A DNA stretch of 26,131 nt from a virus. Of this stretch, positions 1-7,516 are shown piece by piece. The notes beneath the pieces were generated by a model. The model saw nothing but the letters and a program-made list of their open reading frames with translations, was not told where the DNA came from and did not search any database. Positions within the stretch are counted from its first letter, which is position 1, and the number at the start of each line of letters is the position of its first letter. The stretch is taken from IMG/VR virus record IMGVR_UViG_3300044729_000836, positions 1-26,131 of that record, one strand, 5' to 3'. Position numbers and translations under genes: made by a program.

Positions 1-1
1 A

Positions 2-88
2 TTGGAAGGTATTTCTGATGCAGAGTTTGAAGCTTTATACTTAAACAAAGATAAACAGGATATCATATTGAACGAGATACTACAATGA
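2..88 (+). CDS. C-terminal end of a truncated gene
   Basis: An open frame enters from the left edge and runs 28 codons to TGA at 86-88. It reads as an acidic helical tail ending in ILNEILQ. The stop overlaps the ATG of the next gene (ATGA at 85-88), the usual spacing of translationally coupled phage genes, which supports it being real. The product cannot be identified from so short a piece. Confidence 0.6.
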   Translation: MEGISDAEFEALYLNKDKQDIILNEILQ

Positions 89-651
89 TTTATTTTACTA
101 GTGATACTCATTTCGGGCATTCCAACATAATCAAACATTGTGATCGTCCATTTGATAATGTCCATATAATGGATCAAATAATTTTCGACAATATAAATGA
201 AGTTGTTGGACATGATGATACTTTGTATATACTAGGAGATTTTTGTTTTAAAGGAAAGAAACCAATAGACTACAGATTGCGTATAAACTGTAGGGATGTT
301 CATTTAATTTTTGGTAATCATGATAAAAACACAGACTATTATTTAGACGAAATCACCAAAGATATGAACGGCTTTACCTCAACATATGATGTTAAAGAAA
401 TAATTTACTGTAATCAAAGAATATATTTAAGTCATTATCCTCATCGTTCATGGCCCGCTAGTCATAAGGGGTCTTGGATGCTTTACGGTCATGTACACTC
501 TCGCTTAAACAATGAAGATAAGACTTCTGAAAGATTAACACTAGATGTTGGAGTAGATAATACGGTCAACTACAACAAGCCCTTTGGGCAACCGTGGAGT
601 TTCAAAGAACTACAAAAACTATTTACTCAAAAGATCAAAACCCAATCGTAA
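85..651 (+). CDS. calcineurin-like metallophosphoesterase (YfcE-like), copy 1
   Basis: A 188-residue protein with the full metallophosphoesterase signature in order: D7-x-H9 (TSDTHFGH), G51-D52, the GNHD box at 77-80, H117 and GHVH at 135-138. These residues bind the two metal ions and the phosphate in the family. The protein is a single compact domain with no signal peptide, so it should act in the cytoplasm as a phosphodiesterase or phosphatase; the substrate cannot be read from sequence. It begins by overlapping the stop of the preceding gene. A clear paralogue lies at 19372-19992, sharing the stretch around SWMLYGHVH and the LTLDVGVDN box. Phages often carry such enzymes, and roles in nucleotide signalling or RNA end repair are possible but inferred. 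Confidence 0.85.
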   Translation: MIYFTSDTHFGHSNIIKHCDRPFDNVHIMDQIIFDNINEVVGHDDTLYILGDFCFKGKKPIDYRLRINCRDVHLIFGNHDKNTDYYLDEITKDMNGFTSTYDVKEIIYCNQRIYLSHYPHRSWPASHKGSWMLYGHVHSRLNNEDKTSERLTLDVGVDNTVNYNKPFGQPWSFKELQKLFTQKIKTQS

Positions 652-690
652 GGGGTATTATTATAATAGACTCTTATCAATGAGGTTGTT

Positions 691-960
691 ATGATTATCC
701 GCACTAATATAGATAGTGATTGCGAAGACAGAATGTACTATACCTACAAAAGCATGGGTAAAGAACAAAAAGAATATATCCCTAAGTACAAAACCAGACT
801 CAGCGAATATGAAGCAGAGAGATTAATAGAAAGATTGCAACAAGACCCTACGATAGATAAAATCTATCTATACAAAATCAAATATAATGATGGCAGAATA
901 TCTTTATTTGCTAACCCAAATCACCCAATAGGAAAATTGAGTTGCGAAGATAATGAATGA
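691..960 (+). CDS. hypothetical protein, 89 aa
   Basis: Not recognised. A charged soluble protein without membrane segments or cysteine motifs; its middle (RLSEYEAERLIERLQQDP) should form a helix followed by a beta-rich end. GAGG lies 8 bases before the ATG, so the start is well supported. It ends 5 bases before the tRNA-Gly gene. Confidence 0.6.
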   Translation: MIIRTNIDSDCEDRMYYTYKSMGKEQKEYIPKYKTRLSEYEAERLIERLQQDPTIDKIYLYKIKYNDGRISLFANPNHPIGKLSCEDNE

Positions 961-965
961 AAAAT

Positions 966-1037
966 GCGAGAGTAGCTCAATGGCAGAGCGTTAGGTTTCC
1001 AACCTAAATGTTGAGGGTTCAAGTCCCTTCTCTCGCT
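966..1037 (+). tRNA. tRNA-Gly (anticodon UCC)
   Basis: A complete 72-nt cloverleaf can be folded by hand. Acceptor GCGAGAG (966-972) pairs with CTCTCGC (1030-1036); D-stem GCTC/GAGC; anticodon stem TTAGG/CCTAA around loop TTTCCAA with anticodon TCC at 998-1000; T-stem GAGGG/CCCTT around TTCAAGT. The discriminator is T1037, usual for bacterial tRNA-Gly, and CCA is not encoded. It reads GGA, the favoured glycine codon of this AT-rich sequence. Confidence 0.95.
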
Positions 1038-1051
1038 TTTAGTTAAAGAGG

Positions 1052-1080
1052 TTGACAACGCATGGTCGATATGGTATGAT
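1052..1080 (+). promoter_or_regulatory. sigma70-like promoter with CGAT spacer motif
   Basis: TTGACA (1052-1057), a 17-base spacer and TATGAT (1075-1080). CGAT sits at 1067-1070 in the spacer, as in eight other promoters of the window. Transcription would begin at about 1087, almost on the ATG of the next small ORF at 1090, so that transcript may be leaderless. Confidence 0.75.
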
Positions 1081-1089
1081 TACGGTAGT

Positions 1090-1179
1090 ATGTCTCAACA
1101 AACATTTGATTTTTCATGGATTATTGATATCTGTATGGTATTAATTGTATATCTGCTTGTTTACTGGTATTTAGTTTAA
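1090..1179 (+). CDS. 29-aa membrane peptide
   Basis: A 29-residue frame whose C-terminal two thirds are a hydrophobic helix (from SWIIDICMV to the end), so a single-pass membrane peptide. Two things support translation: its TAA overlaps the ATG of the next gene by one base (TAATG, 1177-1181), and a strong promoter ends 10 bases upstream. No Shine-Dalgarno sequence is visible and the expected transcription start is only a few bases before the ATG, so initiation could be leaderless. The function is unknown. It could also be a chance ORF in a leader. Confidence 0.45.
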   Translation: MSQQTFDFSWIIDICMVLIVYLLVYWYLV

Positions 1180-1814
1180 TGCTTACTATCGAATCAGCAC
1201 CATATAATTCTTTTAGAATACAAGCAGTATCCAATGTAGAACTAGCATCTGCTTTTCTAAGACTACAAGAGCATTATGAAAGTCCAAATAATGATTTTAG
1301 ATGCAGACCATTTACAAGAGGAGAGTATCAACAATGGTACACTCAAAGGCGTGGAGCATTTACATACTATTCTGATTGGACTGGATTTAATATACCAAGT
1401 AGGATCATAACCCCATTTATAAATGGACTGTTTGATCCTCTTACAACACTAGAGCAAGAATTAATAGAATTTTTTCGTTATTCTCCTAAAACTGATCCTT
1501 TCTATATTATAGGAGCAAATAGTGACGACGTTCTACATCATGAACTAAATCATGCTCTATTCGATTATAGTAAACCTTACAAAACTGCTATAACTAAATT
1601 ATTTGACTCTCAACTAGAACACATAAAGTATGCTATGCAGTACCTAATCAATAAAGACTATCATACTTATATGTTGTACGACGAACTTCAGGCGTATATT
1701 CTGGATAAAGATACAGATGTTACTAATTTAATTACTAATTCTAATATAATCTTAAGCGTAATAGAACATTATCATCAGTACGGAGAAAATCATTATGAGA
1801 ATAGATCTGGTTGA
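1179..1814 (+). CDS. putative zincin metallopeptidase (HExxH)
   Basis: A 211-residue protein with the zinc-protease signature HELNH at residues 121-125, preceded by another H120. A later acidic stretch (YDELQAY, about 50 residues on) could give the third ligand. There is no signal peptide or membrane segment, so it should be cytoplasmic. The rest resembles no family I can name, and the motif alone does not prove peptidase activity. The start overlaps the stop of the small membrane ORF. A second, unrelated HExxH protein lies about 3 kb downstream (4365-5000). Confidence 0.6.
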   Translation: MLTIESAPYNSFRIQAVSNVELASAFLRLQEHYESPNNDFRCRPFTRGEYQQWYTQRRGAFTYYSDWTGFNIPSRIITPFINGLFDPLTTLEQELIEFFRYSPKTDPFYIIGANSDDVLHHELNHALFDYSKPYKTAITKLFDSQLEHIKYAMQYLINKDYHTYMLYDELQAYILDKDTDVTNLITNSNIILSVIEHYHQYGENHYENRSG

Positions 1815-2148
1815 AAGTATTAAAGTAGGAGATACAATATACAATTGTTTTTTGGATAACTTAGTTGTCTCATCAATTTTTAAAGATATTCAGAATAATC
1901 GTATAGTTTTTGGAACTATAGACACTAGGCTGAATAAAGCCAGCTACGATCCTACTGATGTTTATTTTGAAGATTTATACGGAGAGAGTGATGATGAAAA
2001 ATCTTGGGTAGAATGGGCTAAGAACAACAGAGATTTTTTATATGATTTTGACCATATTGAAACCGTAAAAGAAATTTACAAGACGGCATTTTGCAAAGGG
2101 TTTGAACACAAAAACAAAATAACCTATGAGGAGATGATGCAGAAATGA
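1795..2148 (+). CDS. hypothetical protein, 117 aa
   Basis: Not recognised. An acidic, aromatic-rich protein without obvious motifs; its N-terminal VGDTIYNCFLDNLVVSSI looks like a beta-barrel or SH3-like fold seen in small phage proteins, but this is only an impression. It overlaps the previous gene by 20 bases. GGAGA lies just before the ATG at 1795, so this start is preferred. Confidence 0.6.
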   Translation: MRIDLVESIKVGDTIYNCFLDNLVVSSIFKDIQNNRIVFGTIDTRLNKASYDPTDVYFEDLYGESDDEKSWVEWAKNNRDFLYDFDHIETVKEIYKTAFCKGFEHKNKITYEEMMQK

Positions 2149-2423
2149 GTTGGGACGGAACCTTCAAATATGATCCTGTAGATATTTCTAAAGTTAATAA
2201 TATATTGACTCAATACAAAGGCCAGCCGGTATTAGACTACATTATCGAGCTGTATAAACTTATCGAATATCAAAGACAAAGATTGTCAGAACAAGAAAAA
2301 CAACTGGTTGCTATTAAACATAGCGAAGCTTGGAAACATTACGACAAACCTTTTGAGAATTATGATTCTTCTATTCGTAAGTTTGTTGACAAACCACCCA
2401 AATCTGGTAATATGAGTTGCTAA
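2145..2423 (+). CDS. hypothetical protein, 92 aa, coiled coil
   Basis: Not recognised. The middle (about 25-60) is a glutamine- and lysine-rich amphipathic helix likely to form a coiled coil. It starts in an ATGA overlap with the previous stop, with GAGGAG a little upstream, which fits coupled translation. Confidence 0.6.
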   Translation: MSWDGTFKYDPVDISKVNNILTQYKGQPVLDYIIELYKLIEYQRQRLSEQEKQLVAIKHSEAWKHYDKPFENYDSSIRKFVDKPPKSGNMSC

Positions 2424-2424
2424 C

Positions 2425-2676
2425 ATGATGATCTCTGAAATTAAAAAGTGGGCTAAAACAAAAGGCTATGAAGTAATTAAAGACAAAGAAGATGGTCTTT
2501 ATTATTGGGCTAAGTTAGATGCTGGGCCAGATGCTAGTGGAGTGGCTAAAAGCGTTAGTAAAGTAGCTACTGCCATCTTTAATCATATTACGGATAATAA
2601 ATGGACAGATCATCAAAAAGAATTTCAAGACAATAAACAAGAAACTAAACAAATAACAATATCGGATTACTCATGA
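2425..2676 (+). CDS. hypothetical protein, 83 aa
   Basis: Not recognised. A small soluble protein with an N-terminal basic helix (EIKKWAKTKGYEVIKDKEDG), a short beta segment and a second helix. It follows the previous stop by one base. Two ATGs are adjacent at 2425 and 2428 and either could be used. Confidence 0.55.
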   Translation: MMISEIKKWAKTKGYEVIKDKEDGLYYWAKLDAGPDASGVAKSVSKVATAIFNHITDNKWTDHQKEFQDNKQETKQITISDYS

Positions 2677-3323
2677 GCAATTATCTTAATATTGATATCC
2701 CAACATTCTGCTCATACCTAGATACTTCATTTCTATATGATAAATTACCAGATATCAATGCCAGTAGAATTCCTGTAGAGGTTTTTTCTTTTACAAGTAT
2801 TCCTCAAAGGTGTGGTTTATTTTCTATAATGACAGAATATGGCAGTCAACATGCCAGAGTTCCTATTCATTATTTAAGAACAAAAAATGTTGGAGGAACT
2901 GATTATCCTCTGGACTGGATTCAACTATGGGATAGTATTAGTTACTATTGCTCTATGAGTATAAATTCTTATACGAAGAACAGGGCTGCTAAAATTATGT
3001 TAAAAGATCAGGCTTTTGAAAAAGTAAAATATCTCTTTACTATTGATTGGTGTTTAGGGTCGCAGTATGAATTGGGTTATGGAGAAATGGCTGCTGGTCA
3101 TAAATGCGGTCATGTATTTGAAGGAAATGGTCAATATTTTATTCAACCAAATAATAGGGTATTATGGATGGATGGCGGAAGTTGGATAGCAAAAACATTT
3201 GACAAGAAACCAGATTGGAAAGTTTTTAGTAAAGAATTTAGTTGTGAGCATACTGGTAGTAGGTGGGTAAGTAAATCAGAAGAAGAAGAATACTTTTATG
3301 AATTTAAAGAGGCAAAAGAATAA
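2673..3323 (+). CDS. hypothetical protein, 216 aa
   Basis: Not recognised. A soluble, tryptophan- and tyrosine-rich protein with no cysteine cluster that clearly binds metal and no membrane helix. It starts in an ATGA overlap with the preceding gene and its stop overlaps the next ATG, so it belongs to the run leading to thyX. It is one of the longer unknown proteins of this block and codon use looks like its neighbours. Confidence 0.6.
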   Translation: MSNYLNIDIPTFCSYLDTSFLYDKLPDINASRIPVEVFSFTSIPQRCGLFSIMTEYGSQHARVPIHYLRTKNVGGTDYPLDWIQLWDSISYYCSMSINSYTKNRAAKIMLKDQAFEKVKYLFTIDWCLGSQYELGYGEMAAGHKCGHVFEGNGQYFIQPNNRVLWMDGGSWIAKTFDKKPDWKVFSKEFSCEHTGSRWVSKSEEEEYFYEFKEAKE

Positions 3324-3556
3324 TGTATGTCAAATTTGTGTCTAAATCAGACGAATGGTTTGATACTGGAACAGAAGTTTTTGATGCTACAATATGCGAT
3401 TGGGGAAGAACTTTAAAGAGAATGGCTGTTGATGACTATGCCGTTTGGCTAAAAGCTGGACATATTCTTGGTAGAGGACTAAAGAATGGATTTTGGGATG
3501 AGGAACTTTGTCCATTAGAAGAGTTTGAAATATCATATACAGAGGATCAAGTATGA
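3323..3556 (+). CDS. hypothetical protein, 77 aa
   Basis: Not recognised. A small acidic protein starting [19 protein letters not shown]; mixed alpha/beta, soluble. The start overlaps the previous stop (TAATG) and the stop overlaps the ATG of thyX (ATGA), so it is translationally coupled on both sides. Confidence 0.6.
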   Translation: MYVKFVSKSDEWFDTGTEVFDATICDWGRTLKRMAVDDYAVWLKAGHILGRGLKNGFWDEELCPLEEFEISYTEDQV

Positions 3557-4200
3557 GTGTAAAACTAATTTCAGTGACTCCAGACGCAGAAAAGTTAATG
3601 GCATATTGTGCCAGAGTAAGTAATCCAAGTAATCAAGACAACGACAATTATTCAAAGCTATTGGCTTATTGCATTAAGCATCAGCACTGGAGTATTTTTG
3701 AACAAGCTTTTATGACCGTTGAAATCAACACCACAAGAGGATTAGCTGCTCAAATTCTCAGACATAGAAGTTTTACTTTTCAGGAATTTAGTCAAAGATA
3801 TGCTGATACTACATTACTAGCTGAAGATATTCCAACTTTTGAATTGCGAAGACAAGACAATAAAAATAGACAGAATAGTATTGATGATATATCTGATGAG
3901 ACTAAAGTAAAATGGAATACTAAAATTCGTGAACATTTTGCAAAAGCTAAGTCTATCTATGATGGTATGATAGCTGACGGCATAGCTAAAGAATGTGCTA
4001 GATTTGTTTTGCCATTAGCAACTCCCACTAGACTTTATATGAGTGGTTCTATTCGTAGTTGGATTCACTATATTGAATTACGATCCTCAAATGGAACTCA
4101 AAAAGAACATAGACTTATTGTAGAAGAAATCAAGAAAGTTTTTTCAGAACAATTCCCCACAGTTTCAGAAGCACTAGGATGGAATAATGGAAATGTATAA
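3553..4200 (+). CDS. thyX: flavin-dependent thymidylate synthase ThyX
   Basis: A 215-residue protein carrying the ThyX signature RHR-x7-S exactly: R70-H-R72 to S80, in [14 protein letters not shown]. ThyX makes dTMP from dUMP using FAD, NADPH and methylene-tetrahydrofolate, working as a homotetramer in the cytoplasm. The length fits the family (about 210-250). The C-terminal region ([18 protein letters not shown]) matches the conserved LR...AQ.EIR block that binds dUMP, although the usual A-Q is T-Q here. An AGAGGA ribosome-binding site precedes the ATG. The enzyme lets the phage raise the dTTP supply independently of the host, which suits an AT-rich genome. Confidence 0.95.
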   Translation: MSVKLISVTPDAEKLMAYCARVSNPSNQDNDNYSKLLAYCIKHQHWSIFEQAFMTVEINTTRGLAAQILRHRSFTFQEFSQRYADTTLLAEDIPTFELRRQDNKNRQNSIDDISDETKVKWNTKIREHFAKAKSIYDGMIADGIAKECARFVLPLATPTRLYMSGSIRSWIHYIELRSSNGTQKEHRLIVEEIKKVFSEQFPTVSEALGWNNGNV

Positions 4201-4381
4201 TATCACAGCACAGGTGTATGAATTACATGACGCTTCTAAGCAACATCTTTTAATTAATCAAGTTATAGATGCTGATTCAGAAGAGGATGCTATTTTTCAA
4301 TTTAAGAATCAATATCGTATTAAATTTCAGGTAGTTAAAATCCATTCAGTAGAACAGTTTGAATATGGAAACCAAACCTAA
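4187..4381 (+). CDS. hypothetical protein, 64 aa
   Basis: Not recognised. A small protein with the pattern of a beta-alpha-beta unit: a strand ([11 protein letters not shown]), a helix rich in D/E and A ([16 protein letters not shown]) and a strand ([13 protein letters not shown]). Small phage proteins of this shape are common; one with the same layout is at 7997-8269. It overlaps thyX by 14 bases. ATG at 4193 is an alternative start. Confidence 0.55.
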   Translation: MEMYNITAQVYELHDASKQHLLINQVIDADSEEDAIFQFKNQYRIKFQVVKIHSVEQFEYGNQT

Positions 4382-5000
4382 CTTAACTCTTAAAATTGTT
4401 AGAGAATTACTTGATCATGGATTCTCTGTACTATTATATAACGTAGAACAACTACCAGATGCTTGTGGTGGATGGTGTTCTATTGATGAAAATGAGAGAG
4501 AATTTGTGGTGGCTATGAAGCATCACATGGGCTTTGAGATTCTGATTCATGAATATTGTCATTTCTTACAATGGAAAACTGATCGTAAATTATGGGATAA
4601 AAGTATGTCTACTTATGATATTCTTTTTGACTGGATTAGTTTCCCCTCACTGGTTCATAATGCTTTTATTAAGGATAATAAGTTTACTCAACAAGAACTA
4701 GATCAAAGTTTGCATGATATTCTAGAGATAGAACATGATTGTGAAAAAAGAGTTCTGAAATTAGTTAAGAATTGTCCTATTGAGGATTTTGATACAGATA
4801 AATATATTCGTGCTGCCAACGCTTATTTGTGGTCTTATCATTTAAATAGAGAATTAAGAATGAGACCTAAGAATCCTATTTATTCAGAAAGAGTGCTGGA
4901 GCATATGCCGAATACTTTTAATTCCGATCTATCTTTTTATCTAGATCGTTATAATCTTACCGATTCTATTCGACAAGCATTGCTGGTTGAATACGAATAA
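4365..5000 (+). CDS. putative zincin metallopeptidase (HExxH)
   Basis: A 211-residue protein when started at ATG 4365, which overlaps the previous gene by 17 bases; an upstream TTG is less likely. HEYCH at residues 62-66 of this start is an HExxH zinc motif, and E/H-rich residues about 70 further on (LEIEHDCEKR) could supply the third ligand. No secretion signal. The arrangement, an HExxH helix followed by a long helical half, resembles phage or IrrE-like zincins, but I cannot assign a family. Activity is inferred from the motif only. Confidence 0.6.
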   Translation: METKPNLTLKIVRELLDHGFSVLLYNVEQLPDACGGWCSIDENEREFVVAMKHHMGFEILIHEYCHFLQWKTDRKLWDKSMSTYDILFDWISFPSLVHNAFIKDNKFTQQELDQSLHDILEIEHDCEKRVLKLVKNCPIEDFDTDKYIRAANAYLWSYHLNRELRMRPKNPIYSERVLEHMPNTFNSDLSFYLDRYNLTDSIRQALLVEYE

Positions 5001-5014
5001 TTCTCAAGTCTGGC

Positions 5015-5043
5015 TTGACAACTTGACGATACTAGGATATAAT
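5015..5043 (+). promoter_or_regulatory. sigma70-like promoter of the UvdE gene
   Basis: TTGACA (5015-5020), 17-base spacer, perfect TATAAT (5038-5043), with CGAT at 5027-5030. The leader carries CAGCACAGGAG directly before the ATG at 5062, so the CACAGG leader motif and the ribosome-binding site coincide. The promoter overlaps no coding sequence apart from a rejected upstream extension of the UvdE frame. Confidence 0.85.
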
Positions 5044-5061
5044 CTCAGCACAGGAGACACT

Positions 5062-5973
5062 ATGAATAAACTTGGATTATGTTGTATATCCCTCAATCTG
5101 AAAGAACAGGGATTTAGTCATCAGACTATGACTTTTAAACGATTCAATTCTTTGCCGCGAGAAGAAGCACTAGACATTCTTGGTGATAGAATCCAAAACA
5201 ATCTGGAAGTAACCAATAAAACAATTCAATTTTGTGCAGAAAACAACTATGTTTATCGTGTTAGTAGCGACATTTTTCCTCTTATTACTTACGATGAGGC
5301 TAATGTAAGTCTTGAAGATTTGCCTAATTATGACGAAATACAAGATGCGTTTGACAATCTTTCAGAAACTATTTCCTCTACTAGCGTTCGTGTTTCTGCT
5401 CATCCAAGTGAATTTAACAGTCTGGCTAGTCTCAACGAAAAAGTTATCGAAAAAACCATTACAGAACTCAATTTCTACAGCAGTTTCTTTGACAGAATTG
5501 GACTTCCAGCAGATCGTAGATCGCCAATGAATTTCCATATTCATAATAATAATGGAACCAGAGAAGAAATCGCCCACAGGTTCTACAACAACTTTAAGAA
5601 ACTGGACAATAACTGTCAGGCTCGCATCACAATCGAAAACGATGACAAACTTAACTGCTGGAGTGTGAAAGAATTAGTAGATATCTTCCATCCGATTACT
5701 CGTATTCCAATATGTTTCGACTATTTACATCACAAGTGCCACCCAAATGGTCTGACAGAACGCGAAGCGATTAATATGTGTTGGGATACTTGGCAAACCA
5801 GACCACTTTTTCATTATAGTGAAAGTAGAGAGGGAAATAATCCACGGGCGCACGCAGATTATCCAGAAAATACTTTTGATAATTATGGTCTTGAGTTTGA
5901 TATTGATCTAGAACTAAAAGCAAAAGACTTGGCTCTTGCAAAATATGATTCGTTACTAAACTGTGTTTCTTAA
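5062..5973 (+). CDS. uvsE: UV-damage endonuclease UvdE/UVDE
   Basis: A 303-residue TIM-barrel nuclease of the UVDE family, which nicks DNA 5' of pyrimidine dimers and other lesions using a metal cluster. Family blocks are all visible: YRVSSDIFP (about 65-73), HPSEF (114-118), NFHIH (157-161), ENDD (192-195), CFDYLHH (218-224), HYSES (251-255) and HADYP (264-268), supplying the histidine, glutamate and aspartate metal ligands. Length is normal for bacterial members. ATG 5062 is chosen because CAGGAG lies just upstream; the longer open frame from 4987 runs back through the promoter. It is the first gene of its own transcript and probably allows photoreactivation-independent repair of phage DNA. 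Confidence 0.92.
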   Translation: MNKLGLCCISLNLKEQGFSHQTMTFKRFNSLPREEALDILGDRIQNNLEVTNKTIQFCAENNYVYRVSSDIFPLITYDEANVSLEDLPNYDEIQDAFDNLSETISSTSVRVSAHPSEFNSLASLNEKVIEKTITELNFYSSFFDRIGLPADRRSPMNFHIHNNNGTREEIAHRFYNNFKKLDNNCQARITIENDDKLNCWSVKELVDIFHPITRIPICFDYLHHKCHPNGLTEREAINMCWDTWQTRPLFHYSESREGNNPRAHADYPENTFDNYGLEFDIDLELKAKDLALAKYDSLLNCVS

Positions 5974-5989
5974 ATATAAGGAGATAATT

Positions 5990-6136
5990 ATGGCTCAAAT
6001 CGGTGCAATTTCAATTAGTCCCAATGTTAATACTCAAGCAATCATTAACTTGCTAAAGGAAGATAAGAAGATTACTATTGGTCAGGAACAGACTGCTCCC
6101 GATGGCTCTCGCTATATCCCCATAGAGAAGAACTAA
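5990..6136 (+). CDS. hypothetical protein, 48 aa
   Basis: A short frame with a strong AAGGAG seven bases before the ATG. The protein (MAQIGAISISPNVNTQAII at the start) has a strand-helix-strand pattern and no cysteines. Its C-terminal part (TAPDGSRYIPIEKN) looks folded rather than random. Not recognised. It sits between UvdE and a small membrane protein in the same transcript. Confidence 0.6.
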   Translation: MAQIGAISISPNVNTQAIINLLKEDKKITIGQEQTAPDGSRYIPIEKN

Positions 6137-6137
6137 A

Positions 6138-6287
6138 ATGTCGGCTAACCTTATTCTTATTACTGGTATAATATATCTTTATATAGCCATTGAACAAGGT
6201 TATCTACATAATAATTATGGTATGTTTATTGCATATCTTGGTTATGCGGCGGCGAATGTTGGATTATATATCTTAGCTTCTAAGTAG
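6138..6287 (+). CDS. 49-aa two-helix membrane protein
   Basis: One base after the preceding stop an ATG opens a 49-residue frame with two hydrophobic helices (about 4-20 and 29-47) joined by a short polar turn (EQGYLHNNYG). This is a typical small phage inner-membrane protein. Function unknown. Its ribosome-binding site is weak, so translation may be coupled to the upstream gene. Confidence 0.55.
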   Translation: MSANLILITGIIYLYIAIEQGYLHNNYGMFIAYLGYAAANVGLYILASK

Positions 6288-6295
6288 GAGGTCTT

Positions 6296-6487
6296 ATGAA
6301 AGAACCTAAAAGAATTAAACTTGATCCAGAAACTCCAACACCAAAAGAACCAACCAAACGCCCATTACCTCCGCTGATTAAACCGGAGTGGAATGTAACT
6401 GGTCAAGATAATGATGATGTTTATACTCCACTAGACCTAGATAAGATTAATAGATTATTGGATGAAACGAATGAAGATAATTCATAA
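6296..6487 (+). CDS. proline-rich small protein, 63 aa
   Basis: A strong GGAGG precedes the ATG at 6296. The N-terminal half is rich in proline, lysine and glutamate (PETPTPKEPTKRPLPPLIKP) and likely disordered; the C-terminal half is an acidic helix. It could be a linker or adaptor peptide. Not recognised. Confidence 0.55.
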   Translation: MKEPKRIKLDPETPTPKEPTKRPLPPLIKPEWNVTGQDNDDVYTPLDLDKINRLLDETNEDNS

Positions 6488-6923
6488 AACAATCAAGAAA
6501 TCTTATGATAATTGGAGTCCTAGTTCTTTGATTCGCTGCTATCATTATGCTGCTGCTTTTGATGGCACAAAAATGATTGAGTTTGCACAAAATAATCCTA
6601 TCAAGATGAGTACAAAGGCTTTCAGAATAGGAAAAAGATTTAATATCCCCAAATATTTGGAGTATCCTTATGTTCATAGTGAGTCTCATCTTATTTCTAA
6701 ATTACTTGATCGCTATAACTCCATTGATCCTAATTGGAGCATATGTGTCTTACGAATTAACAGACAGGGATTAATACTTGGAAGTAAACCTTGTGTTAAT
6801 TGTTCTAAGCTATTAAATGCTGTGGGATTAAATAACGTCTATCATAGTGATGATGATGGAAACTTTGTTTGTCCTACTAAAACCATCAAGATTGAACGCA
6901 TGGTAGATATTCCCCATGTTTGA
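6462..6923 (+). CDS. cytidine/deoxycytidylate deaminase-like protein
   Basis: A 153-residue protein with the zinc site of the cytidine-deaminase superfamily: H72-S-E74 and P110-C111-x-x-C114 (KPCVNCSKLL). H, C and C bind zinc and E is the proton shuttle in the family. The spacing, 37 residues from H-x-E to PC, and the following strand-helix (AVGLNNVYHSDDDGNF) fit the fold. Substrate is uncertain: dCMP deaminase would feed dUMP to ThyX, but the divergence leaves free base, nucleoside or tRNA targets open. It overlaps the preceding gene by 26 bases; ATG 6471 is an alternative start. Confidence 0.7.
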   Translation: MKRMKIIHKTIKKSYDNWSPSSLIRCYHYAAAFDGTKMIEFAQNNPIKMSTKAFRIGKRFNIPKYLEYPYVHSESHLISKLLDRYNSIDPNWSICVLRINRQGLILGSKPCVNCSKLLNAVGLNNVYHSDDDGNFVCPTKTIKIERMVDIPHV

Positions 6924-7218
6924 ACCAGAGTGGATGGAATATTTTGAGAGAGAAGCTCCGTTTTCCTATTACTGTATTATTTGTTTGGGATACTTAGGTA
7001 AAATACTATTTTATTTCTCGTATGTTATACTCTTGATATTTTTATTTGTTCCTCTTTTCATGATATACTCTGGCACAAAAGCTATTAAAATCAAATTAGT
7101 AGAGGATAAAAAGCATAAAAAACTACGCAAAGAAAAAGAGAAACAAGAACAGCTTCATCAGAACCTATATTTAGATCATCTAGACAGAAATATAAAAAAG
7201 AAAAAGAAACACAAATAG
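6916..7218 (+). CDS. membrane protein with basic coiled-coil tail, 100 aa
   Basis: Residues about 17-52 are strongly hydrophobic (one long or two short membrane helices). From residue 55 the protein becomes a lysine- and glutamate-rich helix ending in a run of lysines. Topology suggests an inner-membrane anchor with a positively charged cytoplasmic tail that could touch nucleic acid or lipid. Not recognised. It overlaps the deaminase-like gene by 8 bases. Confidence 0.6.
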   Translation: MFEPEWMEYFEREAPFSYYCIICLGYLGKILFYFSYVILLIFLFVPLFMIYSGTKAIKIKLVEDKKHKKLRKEKEKQEQLHQNLYLDHLDRNIKKKKKHK

Positions 7219-7235
7219 TTTCTAAAGTCTGCCTG

Positions 7236-7263
7236 TTGACAACTCCGATACTTGTGGTATAAA
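7236..7263 (+). promoter_or_regulatory. sigma70-like promoter with CGAT spacer motif
   Basis: TTGACA (7236-7241), 16-base spacer, TATAAA (7258-7263), CGAT at 7246-7249 four bases after the -35 box. It starts a new transcript for the genes from 7298 on. The leader ends TTTTGGAGAAACT before the ATG, very like the rIIA leader at 23320-23335. Confidence 0.8.
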
Positions 7264-7297
7264 ACATGAGTTGTCACCGTGTCATTTTGGAGAAACT

Positions 7298-7516
7298 ATG
7301 AATTGCATTTATTGCAAAAATTGTGTTGGTGTTGAAAGATATGAGTTTCTTATAGAAACCAATAGAAATATTGTATGTAAAGAATGTTCAGCAGAACAAA
7401 AAGCTGTTGGATATATGGATTGGGGACATAAGACCGCACCAAGCTTGGTTATGGTTCCAAGCAATGCTAAAGAGACTATTAGGATTTTGAACAGAGCAAA
7501 CAGGAGAGCTAGATGA
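7298..7516 (+). CDS. small zinc-binding protein, 72 aa
   Basis: ATG 7298 is preceded by TGGAGAAACT, so the start is firm and the longer frame from 7271 is rejected. Cysteines C3, C6, C9 (MNCIYCKNC) and a CKEC pair about 25 residues later (C30, C33) suggest one zinc site of the treble-clef or ribbon type. The remainder is basic, ending RILNRANRRAR. A nucleic-acid or protein adaptor is likely; not assignable. Confidence 0.6.
   Translation: MNCIYCKNCVGVERYEFLIETNRNIVCKECSAEQKAVGYMDWGHKTAPSLVMVPSNAKETIRILNRANRRAR

Noticed and set aside
662-667. TATAAT before the gene at 691
   Set aside because: No acceptable -35 box at the right distance.
4987-5061. Longer N-terminus of UvdE
   Set aside because: It runs through the promoter, and CAGGAG with ATG 5062 gives the family start.
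5312-5577. Open frames on both strands inside UvdE
   Set aside because: They lie in other frames of a strongly recognised gene and have no ribosome-binding site or family resemblance.
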